NCBI GenBank assembly: GCA_039199225.1
Contig: JBCCSZ010000310.1
Span: 1 to 9,280 of the forward strand
Direction: 5' to 3'
Length of the DNA stretch: 9,280 bases
From: JBCCSZ01 sp039199225
GTDB taxonomy: Bacteria; Bacteroidota; Bacteroidia; Chitinophagales; Saprospiraceae
The notes beneath the pieces are model-generated. The model was not told where the DNA came from and ran no database searches. It saw only the letters and a list, made by a program, of their open reading frames with translations. This document shows, one piece after another, positions 1 to 5,049 of this stretch. Within the stretch, counting starts at the first letter, position 1. The number at the start of each line of letters is the position of its first letter. Made by a program: the position numbers and the translations under genes.

Positions 1-180
1 AAAGAGCAATTCTTTTTAAAAAATAACTTCTTTGATAAATTGGCTGGAACCGATCAATTGCGGCTTCAAATGCAAGCTGGAAAAACCATCGAGGAGATTC
101 GTCAAAGCTGGGCAACTGACCTGGCAGCCTTTAGAAATACCCGAAAAAAGTATTTGCTCTACGGCGACAAGGCGAACTAA
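1..180 (+). CDS. namZ: NamZ-type exo-beta-N-acetylmuramidase (DUF1343/GH171), C-terminal end only
   Basis: Frame 1 is open from the first base and gives 59 residues before TAA at 178-180. No start lies in the window, so the gene is cut by the left edge. The tail contains FFDKLAGTDQLR, then an acidic EEIRQSW segment, then a basic RKKYLLYG ending. I recognise this as the conserved C-terminus of the DUF1343 (YbbC/NamZ) family. Characterised members release N-acetylmuramic acid from the non-reducing end of peptidoglycan fragments during cell-wall recycling or turnover, and are usually exported. The catalytic part lies outside the window, so activity cannot be judged. It converges on the small gene ending at 278. 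The family call rests on remembered similarity and is fairly firm; the enzymatic role is inferred from the family. Confidence 0.8.
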   Translation, partial: KEQFFLKNNFFDKLAGTDQLRLQMQAGKTIEEIRQSWATDLAAFRNTRKKYLLYGDKAN

Positions 181-212
181 AAAAGCCGCTCTACCACTGA
201 GGGCAGGACGGC
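179..212 (-). terminator. Possible rho-independent terminator for the 278-685 gene
   Basis: Read on the minus strand, GCCG (209-212) can pair with CGGC (185-188) and CTC with GAG inside it, leaving a 7-base one-sided bulge. The stem is followed directly by six T (184-179). It lies about 66 bases after the stop of the minus-strand gene at 278 and overlaps the stop codon of the convergent namZ tail. The bulge makes the stem weak. The inner arm also happens to match a tRNA D-arm. Confidence 0.35.
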
Positions 213-277
213 CTGATTTCGGATATGTTTGTAATCCACTAAAAAAGTTCTTGGGCTTTATAGTGATAGAAGGAAAA

Positions 278-685
278 TCAGTTTTCTGATTGTTGGTAGT
301 AGCCATCATTGGCTGTGTTTTTTTCAAATACGTATCGATTCCTAACAGTGATTTGGCCTTCGACCAGAGTAGTGGCCTCGTCAAAATGAGAACTGTGGTA
401 ATCCCAACCTTTTTCCCTCATAAAGTTGAAAAGGGCTACTTCCGTCCGAAAACTTATAATCTTACCGTTTTCGTCCAGGATTTTGCATCTTTTGAATGCC
501 TGTCGACAATTGGGCTGACCATAGTCAACCAAAGCATAGCTTTTGGTAAAGGGGCTTCCCAGCCTGATGGTAATGTAGTGGAGTTCCTCCATCTGGTTGA
601 TGTCTGTTTCTCCGACGTACAATTGGGCAGTGGCAGATGATTGTAACAGGACAACAAATACGAAAATTGAAAGTATATTTTTCAT
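278..685 (-). CDS. Small exported protein of unknown function
   Basis: The gene encodes 135 residues. Residues 1-20 form a clear Sec signal peptide: MKN, a hydrophobic core, then a likely signal-peptidase I site after ATA before Gln21. The mature part is about 115 residues, soluble-looking, with no membrane segment. It holds two cysteines seven residues apart (C60, C67) that could form a disulfide, a central LDENGKIISF segment that looks like a beta-hairpin, and a polar, Gln/Asn-rich tail. I do not recognise the family. The ATG at 683-685 is chosen because it places the signal peptide at the N-terminus. No clear Shine-Dalgarno site is visible, as is usual in Bacteroidota. The 81-bp gap from the upstream gene on the same strand holds no convincing promoter, so co-transcription with 767-1321 is possible. 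Export to periplasm or outside is an inference from the signal. Confidence 0.75.
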   Translation of the reverse strand: MKNILSIFVFVVLLQSSATAQLYVGETDINQMEELHYITIRLGSPFTKSYALVDYGQPNCRQAFKRCKILDENGKIISFRTEVALFNFMREKGWDYHSSHFDEATTLVEGQITVRNRYVFEKNTANDGYYQQSEN

Positions 686-766
686 TTGTTTTGATTGATT
701 GTAGGATGAGTACTGCCTAAATGACGATGCTGCTATGATAAAAAGTTGGGTAAGGTCAAAAACTTT

Positions 767-1321
767 TTAGAATCTAAACCCGGCATTGAGCCCCCAGTAA
801 AATACTTTGTTGCCACTCTTAAACTGTTGATAGGAGGCCCGTGTCCCCATTGTCAAATGCTTGGCGATGTACAGCTCATATTCCAGCAAGGCAGAGTAAC
901 CAAATTCACTCGTCTCGTCGCGCACCACATTTTCCAGGCCATCCGCACTAGGAGAAATCGGTTCGATCAAGTCTTCGGCCTTGCGATAGACCCCACCAAA
1001 TCCCAGTTTCAAACTATTGACGCGATTGTGAATAGGAGCGAGGTAGAGATTGGCTTCTCCTTGGTACGCCCTTGTACTGATCTTTTGTAAGTCATTGAGG
1101 TTTTTATTGGCATCCGACATACCAGCATTGAGGCCCAAGCCCAGCAAAGGAATAAAGGATCGTTGATACTCAATGTAGCGATGCCTCCCAAAGTAATCAC
1201 CTGAGTTCAAATAGGCCGTTCCAAAACCTACTTTCAAACTGTTTTTCGGATAAGACTGACCAATGGCTGACAGGCTCAGAAGGCAAAAAACGATGCTTAG
1301 GGTAATTGCGGATGCTTTCAT
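767..1321 (-). CDS. Outer-membrane beta-barrel-like protein
   Basis: The gene encodes 184 residues. Residues 1-22 form a signal peptide (MKASAI, hydrophobic core, AIGQ cleavage region). The mature chain has alternating polar/apolar strands with aromatic and glycine belts, for example KVGFGTAYL, NSLKLGFGGVYR, FGYSALLEYELYI and FYWGLNAGFRF. It ends in phenylalanine, the usual C-terminal signature of outer-membrane barrels inserted by BamA. The size suits an 8-stranded barrel such as the OmpA-like or OmpW-like small barrels. No OmpA peptidoglycan-binding domain is present. The start at 1319-1321 is preceded at close spacing by AAGGA, so it may have a weak Shine-Dalgarno site. A Bacteroidota-type promoter candidate lies 31-61 bases upstream. 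The role is unknown; such proteins are often structural or adhesion-related. Confidence 0.75.
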   Translation of the reverse strand: MKASAITLSIVFCLLSLSAIGQSYPKNSLKVGFGTAYLNSGDYFGRHRYIEYQRSFIPLLGLGLNAGMSDANKNLNDLQKISTRAYQGEANLYLAPIHNRVNSLKLGFGGVYRKAEDLIEPISPSADGLENVVRDETSEFGYSALLEYELYIAKHLTMGTRASYQQFKSGNKVFYWGLNAGFRF

Positions 1322-1351
1322 AATTCCTTTTGTTTTATGGCTGTTTGACTG

Positions 1352-1382
1352 CTAAAGTAAGCGGAGGTTTATTCTCTTTCAA
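1352..1382 (-). promoter_or_regulatory. Bacteroidota-type promoter candidate for the barrel gene
   Basis: On the minus strand TACTTTAG (1359-1352) matches the -7 consensus TAnnTTTG at all but one fixed position. TTG (1382-1380) lies 20 bases upstream, a spacing that fits the Bacteroidota -33/-7 arrangement. Transcription would start about 25 bases before the ATG at 1321. Confidence 0.5.
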
Positions 1383-1387
1383 TACAC

Positions 1388-1401
1388 TTAAAACGTTTTA
1401 A
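1388..1401. promoter_or_regulatory. Perfect 14-bp palindrome, candidate operator
   Basis: TTAAAACGTTTTAA is its own reverse complement. The CpG centre flanked by A and T runs resembles operators of LacI-family regulators, which centre on CG. It sits five bases upstream of the -33 element of the minus-strand promoter candidate. Binding is an inference; chance occurrence in AT-rich DNA is possible. Confidence 0.4.
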
Positions 1402-1435
1402 CCCACCTTTAACCTACCTCCAAACACCTCCACAC
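1397..1435. repeat. Back-to-back short tandem direct repeats
   Basis: Two 11-bp copies with one mismatch (TTTAACCCACC at 1397-1407, TTTAACCTACC at 1408-1418) overlap the palindrome. Two 10-bp copies follow (ACCTCCAAAC at 1416-1425, ACCTCCACAC at 1426-1435). The 10-11 bp period equals one helical turn, so they could be regulator sites on one DNA face, or simply slippage in low-complexity sequence. Confidence 0.5.
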
Positions 1436-1550
1436 AAGAATCTTAAAACACTTTAACAACCAAAAATTGGTATTTAAGAATTCATTAACGCCTTCCAACT
1501 CCCCATTTTCATCCGCCATCCCTAAGAAATTCCCTATTTTGCATCTACCC

Positions 1551-1678
1551 CCAAATCACCAAATCACCAAATCACCAAATCACCAAATCCCCAAATCCCC
1601 AAATCACAAAACCACCAAATCACCAAATCACAAAACCACCAAATCACAAAACCACACAATCACCAAATCACAAAACCA
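1551..1678 (+). repeat. 16-unit octanucleotide tandem array abutting the OsmC start codon
   Basis: Sixteen contiguous 8-bp units follow one another without a gap. Eight are exactly CCAAATCA (units 1-4, 7, 9, 10, 12) and unit 15 is the same. Units 5 and 6 are CCAAATCC, units 8, 11, 13 and 16 are CAAAACCA, and unit 14 is CACAATCA. The variant CAAAACCA units are clustered in the downstream half, which suggests older divergence there or repeated copying of a mixed block. The array ends one base before the ATG at 1680. The plus strand has no G from 1542 to 1681. In one frame it reads as an 8-residue peptide repeat NHQITKSP without stops, which artificially lengthens the downstream reading frame; I take it as untranslated leader. 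Confidence 0.95.
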
Positions 1679-1679
1679 C

Positions 1680-2105
1680 ATGAGTAAAATCTCCATACGC
1701 CGCATAAACAAGGCCGTCCATTTCGAAGGAACCAACGCACAGGGCAACAAGCTACAAATCGACGGCTCTGAAAAAGTTGGTGGAGAACAGAAGGGTGTAC
1801 GTCCGATGGAATTGTTGCTTTTTGGCGTAGCTGGCTGTAGTAGCATTGACGTTGTTTCCATCCTGAAAAAAATGAAGCAAGATTTGCAAGACATTCGTGT
1901 GGAAGTAGAAGGACGTCGAGAGGAGGGCGCCATTCCAGCGGTTTTTGTAGGCATCCACTTGCATTATTTTCTCTATGGGGCGCTCAAGCAGGAAAAAGCA
2001 GTGCAAGCCATTGAATTATCGCTCGGCAAATACTGTTCTGTATCTAAGATGCTGGACAAAACAGCTGAAATTACCTACGACCTTACGATAAACCCGGCAG
2101 AATGA
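1680..2105 (+). CDS. OsmC/Ohr-family protein (putative thiol peroxidase)
   Basis: The gene encodes 141 residues, typical for a single OsmC domain. The conserved RPMELLL helix start lies at about 41-47, the first conserved cysteine at C53 in AGCSSIDVV, and the second at C119 in KYCSVSKML. In OsmC and Ohr proteins these two cysteines reduce organic hydroperoxides, with electrons usually supplied by lipoylated proteins or small thiols. It looks cytoplasmic. The ATG at 1680 is chosen because the domain starts here with a normal MSKISIRR beginning; the open frame continues upstream to 1467 only because the octamer array lacks stops. The stop overlaps the metZ start (ATGA), so the two are probably translationally coupled. 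That link suggests a role in sulfur or redox chemistry around homocysteine synthesis, but whether the substrate is a peroxide or a sulfur species cannot be told. Confidence 0.88.
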   Translation: MSKISIRRINKAVHFEGTNAQGNKLQIDGSEKVGGEQKGVRPMELLLFGVAGCSSIDVVSILKKMKQDLQDIRVEVEGRREEGAIPAVFVGIHLHYFLYGALKQEKAVQAIELSLGKYCSVSKMLDKTAEITYDLTINPAE

Positions 2106-3283
2106 AATTTGAGACAAAAGCCATTCGAATTCAGGCAGACAGAAGTGCGCATCGGGAGCACAGTGCTCCGATTTTTCCTACTTCCAGTTTTATATACGAA
2201 GATGCTGAGCAAATGCGGGCGCTCTTTGCCGGAGAAATGCAAGGCAATATTTACAGCCGCTTTACCAACCCCAACTTTCGGGAATTTGAGCAAAAGATGG
2301 CGGCTTTGGAGTTGTCTGACGATGCTGTTTGTACTGCTTCCGGCATGGCGGCAGTGACGGCCGGCTTTTTGAGTTTTTTGAAAAAAGGCGACCATTTGTT
2401 GGCCTCGCGAGCGCTGTTTGGCTCCACTTATTCGCTGCTGACCAACCACCTGCCTAAGTGGGGCATTGAGAGTACCTTTGTAGACCCCAGGGATTTGGAC
2501 AGTTGGAAGGAGCATGTTCGTCCGAACACTAAGATGCTTTACATCGAATCGCCCTCCAATCCCGGTTTGGAAGTCATTGACCTGGCGTTTGCTGGGCAGT
2601 TTTGCCGCGAGCATGGCCTGATTTACAATGTCGACAATTGCTTCGCTACGCCCTATTTGCAGCAGCCTGCTCATTTTGGTGCTGATCTCATCATCCATTC
2701 CGCCACGAAGTTCATCGATGGGCAAGGGCGCGTATTGGGAGGCGTTGTAGCTGGTAAGCAAGCGTATGTCGATGAGGTGCGCAAATTTTGTCGCTCCACA
2801 GGGCCTTCGCTATCTCCTTTCAATGCCTGGTTGCTTTCCAAGAGCCTGGAAACACTGGCCGTGCGCATGGATCGCCACTGCGACAATGCCTTGGGGCTGG
2901 CCAACTGGCTAAAAGAACAACCATCTATCGCTGCAGTCAATTATCCCTTCTTACCCGATCATCCAGCTTATGAAATAGCCAAAAAGCAGATGAAAAAAGG
3001 AGGTGGCATTGTAACCTTTGAACTGGCTGGCGGCCTGGAACAAGGCAGATGCTTTTTGGACAATGTTCAACTCTGTTCGCTAAGTGCTAACTTGGGAGAT
3101 ACCCGGACCATTGTCACCCACCCTGCCTCCACAACCCACGCCAAGTTGACCGAAGAACAACGCTTGGAGGTCGGCATTACCAATGGCTTGATTCGCGTCT
3201 CTGTCGGCTTGGAACACCTGGATGATCTAATGAGCGACATCGGTCAAGCCCTTCAAAAGTCGAAAGAACTGAAATTGCAATGA
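2102..3283 (+). CDS. metZ: O-acylhomoserine sulfhydrylase (Cys/Met metabolism PLP enzyme, MetZ-like)
   Basis: The gene encodes 393 residues, the normal length for a gamma-family PLP enzyme. Visible landmarks are YSRFTNPN (51-58, PLP phosphate and neighbouring-subunit contacts), SGM (80-82), the IESPSNPG block (148-155), VDNCFATP with the PLP-nitrogen aspartate D178, and HSATKFIDGQGR with the Schiff-base lysine K203. The SATK(F/Y)IDGQGR form, rather than SxTKYxxGHSD, points to O-succinylhomoserine sulfhydrylase (MetZ) over cystathionine gamma-synthase or gamma-lyase. The reaction is O-acyl-L-homoserine plus sulfide to L-homocysteine, in the cytoplasm. The start overlaps the OsmC stop by 4 bp and metX follows after 89 bp. 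Since MetX makes the substrate next door, the natural substrate may be acetyl- or succinyl-homoserine; the sequence alone does not decide this. Confidence 0.9.
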   Translation: MKFETKAIRIQADRSAHREHSAPIFPTSSFIYEDAEQMRALFAGEMQGNIYSRFTNPNFREFEQKMAALELSDDAVCTASGMAAVTAGFLSFLKKGDHLLASRALFGSTYSLLTNHLPKWGIESTFVDPRDLDSWKEHVRPNTKMLYIESPSNPGLEVIDLAFAGQFCREHGLIYNVDNCFATPYLQQPAHFGADLIIHSATKFIDGQGRVLGGVVAGKQAYVDEVRKFCRSTGPSLSPFNAWLLSKSLETLAVRMDRHCDNALGLANWLKEQPSIAAVNYPFLPDHPAYEIAKKQMKKGGGIVTFELAGGLEQGRCFLDNVQLCSLSANLGDTRTIVTHPASTTHAKLTEEQRLEVGITNGLIRVSVGLEHLDDLMSDIGQALQKSKELKLQ

Positions 3284-3372
3284 ACGGCTCGACAACACCA
3301 TCGCTTGGTCAGTAAGCACTCGAATAAAAAACTTTCTTCCTGCTGAATCGTAATTTAACTCAAAAAGCAACT

Positions 3373-4440
3373 ATGATCTTGGAACAAAAAGGAACCAGCT
3401 ATGAACTTCCGGTATCTATTCCGGATTTGCAGTTTTACCACTCTGATCAACCCTTTGAATTGGAGGCTGGTGGATGTCTTCCAGAGCTGACCATTGGTTA
3501 CCATACCTATGGCACGTTGAATGAAACCAAGGACAACGTTATCTGGGTATACCATGCGCTGACTGCCAACTCTCAGGTTGCGGATTGGTGGGCCGGCCTT
3601 TTTGGCTCGAATCGCCTTTTTGACCCAGCAAAACATTTCATCGTCTGTGCCAATATTTTGGGTTCTTGTTATGGTACGACGGGCGCGCGCAGCATCCATC
3701 CACATACTGGAAAAGCCTACGGTTTGGATTTTCCCAAAGTGACCATCCGGGATATGGCCCAGGCGCACGAGTTGCTTCGCAAGCATTTGCAAATCGAAAA
3801 GATTGCCCTGGCTGTCGGGGGCTCTTGTGGTGGTCACCAAGTAATGGAATACGCCCATCACTATCCAGATCGGGTTGAAAAAATGGCTTTGCTAGTGACT
3901 TCTGCGCGGGAGACGGCATGGGCCATTGCCATCCACGAGGCAGGACGCATGTCTTTGGAGGCCGATCAAAGTTTTCGAGAAAATACCGACGAGGCGGGGG
4001 CCGAAGGCTTAAGAGGGGCTAGAGCGGTTGGCTTGTTGGGTTACCGAACCATTGATGCTTACATACAAACACAAACCGATTCGGATACAGAAAAGCTTGA
4101 AGATTTCAGAGCCAGCTCCTACGTCCAATATCAGGGCGATAAGCTCAAGCGCCGCTTTTATGCCCATTGCTACTGGCATTTGCTCAAGAGCTTGGATACC
4201 CACAATATGGGGCGGGGTAGAGGTAGTCTGGAAGCTGGTTTGGCCCGTTTACAAATGCCAAGCCTTGTGATCGCCATCGATACCGATATGCTTATTCCTC
4301 CCATCCAGCAGAAATTCCTGGCGCAGCATTTGCCCAATGCTACTTACAAAGAGATTCATTCCGATTTTGGTCACGACGGCTTTTTGATCGAAACCAAACA
4401 GATCAATCAAACGATTATGGATTGGTTGAATGAGGTGTAA
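3373..4440 (+). CDS. metX: Homoserine O-acyltransferase (MetX, alpha/beta-hydrolase fold)
   Basis: The gene encodes 355 residues, typical of MetX. The chain carries YHALTANSQVADWW (60-73, oxyanion region), NILGSCYGTTGARS (94-107), the nucleophile elbow GGSCGGHQ with S151, the arginine-rich HNMGRGRGS (277-285), the acid in DTDMLIPP (D305), and the histidine in FGHDGF (H334). All parts of the Ser-Asp-His triad are present. The enzyme moves an acetyl (or in some MetX, succinyl) group from acyl-CoA to homoserine, the committed step to methionine. It is cytoplasmic and usually dimeric. The elbow differs from the more usual GGSMGGMQ at two positions. An 89-bp spacer separates it from metZ; I see no terminator or convincing promoter there, so it is probably in the same operon. 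The start at 3373 gives the usual short N-terminal extension. Confidence 0.93.
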   Translation: MILEQKGTSYELPVSIPDLQFYHSDQPFELEAGGCLPELTIGYHTYGTLNETKDNVIWVYHALTANSQVADWWAGLFGSNRLFDPAKHFIVCANILGSCYGTTGARSIHPHTGKAYGLDFPKVTIRDMAQAHELLRKHLQIEKIALAVGGSCGGHQVMEYAHHYPDRVEKMALLVTSARETAWAIAIHEAGRMSLEADQSFRENTDEAGAEGLRGARAVGLLGYRTIDAYIQTQTDSDTEKLEDFRASSYVQYQGDKLKRRFYAHCYWHLLKSLDTHNMGRGRGSLEAGLARLQMPSLVIAIDTDMLIPPIQQKFLAQHLPNATYKEIHSDFGHDGFLIETKQINQTIMDWLNEV

Positions 4441-4486
4441 GCTTAAAATCATTGTGGCCCATGAAATCCCATCAACCCAAGCAACC

Positions 4487-5047
4487 ATGACGACGCTGCG
4501 ATTGCTCTTTTTAATTTGCTGCATAGGAAGTTTTTCTGCCTGTAAAACGACCCAACCTGCCGAAGCACCCGCTAATTCCAAGGTGTTGGACATGACCAAA
4601 ACGCCCAGCCTTCGGGATGTTGGTCGGAATGCTTACATCTTGGTAGATGATCGGCCCTTCAGTATGGCAGAATTTATGAAAGCTTTTCGTCCCGAGGACA
4701 TTGCCGTGATCAAGGCCATGCGAAAGGAAGATGCTGTCAACAAGTTTGGCCCAAAAGCAGCCGATGGAGCTGTTATTATGATCAGCCGGGTGCGCGCTAA
4801 GTACCAAAACCAGGAAAAACTTCGCAAGCTGTCTTCGGCTTATGCCAAACTCTTGGACGACGGGGCTTCTGATAGCGACTTTTTATACGTAATCGACAAG
4901 CGTCCACTTTTCAAAAAGATAGATGCCAGGCTCTACGACATTCCAGCTGAAGCCATCAAAAAAGTACGCATCAAAAACCAATCTTTTGTAGAACGCAAAT
5001 ACAAAGACAAACAAAAGAAGTGGGCTATTATGATTACAACTCGCTAA
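4487..5047 (+). CDS. Small lipoprotein with two TonB-plug-like segments
   Basis: The gene encodes 186 residues from the ATG at 4487. An in-frame ATG at 4430 inside metX would add 19 residues ahead of the signal, so I reject it. Residues 1-19 form a lipoprotein signal (hydrophobic core, then FSA-C19). Residues 49-101 read as a TonB-receptor plug-like motif: AYILVDDRPF, then RPEDIAVIKAMRKEDAVNKFGPKAADGAVIMISR split over 68-101, matching the usual VDG...IESISVLKDASAxAxYGxxGAxGVIxIxTK pattern. Residues 132-185 repeat it in a worn form: FLYVIDKRPL, IPAEAIKKVRI, then WAIMITTR. There is no barrel. It is probably anchored to the periplasmic or outer-membrane face. It begins 46 bp after metX with no terminator visible, and ends two bases from the convergent gene. 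Its function is unknown. Confidence 0.78.
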   Translation: MTTLRLLFLICCIGSFSACKTTQPAEAPANSKVLDMTKTPSLRDVGRNAYILVDDRPFSMAEFMKAFRPEDIAVIKAMRKEDAVNKFGPKAADGAVIMISRVRAKYQNQEKLRKLSSAYAKLLDDGASDSDFLYVIDKRPLFKKIDARLYDIPAEAIKKVRIKNQSFVERKYKDKQKKWAIMITTR

Positions 5048-5049
5048 AT

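Larger units (their letters stand above)
1322..1679. other. Divergent intergenic region between the barrel gene and the OsmC-met operon
   Basis: These 358 bases contain no credible gene. From left to right they hold a promoter candidate for the minus-strand gene, a perfect 14-bp palindrome, an 11-bp and a 10-bp direct repeat, an AT-rich stretch with imperfect inverted repeats (1439-1483), and a 128-bp octamer array. No TAnnTTTG promoter with correct spacing is seen for the plus-strand operon; the closest is TATTTTG at 1535-1541, one base short and without an upstream TTG. No SAM riboswitch core is recognisable even though methionine genes follow. Confidence 0.7.

Noticed and set aside
160..260. 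tRNA gene on the minus strand
   Set aside because: Only the D-arm matches; there is no T-arm GTTC motif, no acceptor pairing, and the expected 3' half is the coding end of namZ.
1551..1678. CRISPR array
   Set aside because: The units are 8 bp and contiguous with no spacers; this is a simple tandem repeat.
1467..1679. N-terminal extension of the OsmC protein, with an NHQITKSP peptide repeat
   Set aside because: The frame is open only because the octamer array has no stop in this phase; 24 bases give 8 residues. The OsmC domain begins at the ATG at 1680 and family members have no such extension.
1322..1679. SAM riboswitch upstream of the methionine genes
   Set aside because: No SAM-I-like core or kink-turn pattern is visible, and the last 140 bases lack G, so they cannot fold into a riboswitch.
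4430..4486. Earlier start for the lipoprotein, overlapping metX
   Set aside because: It would place 19 mostly polar residues before the lipoprotein signal; the ATG at 4487 gives a normal signal peptide with C19.
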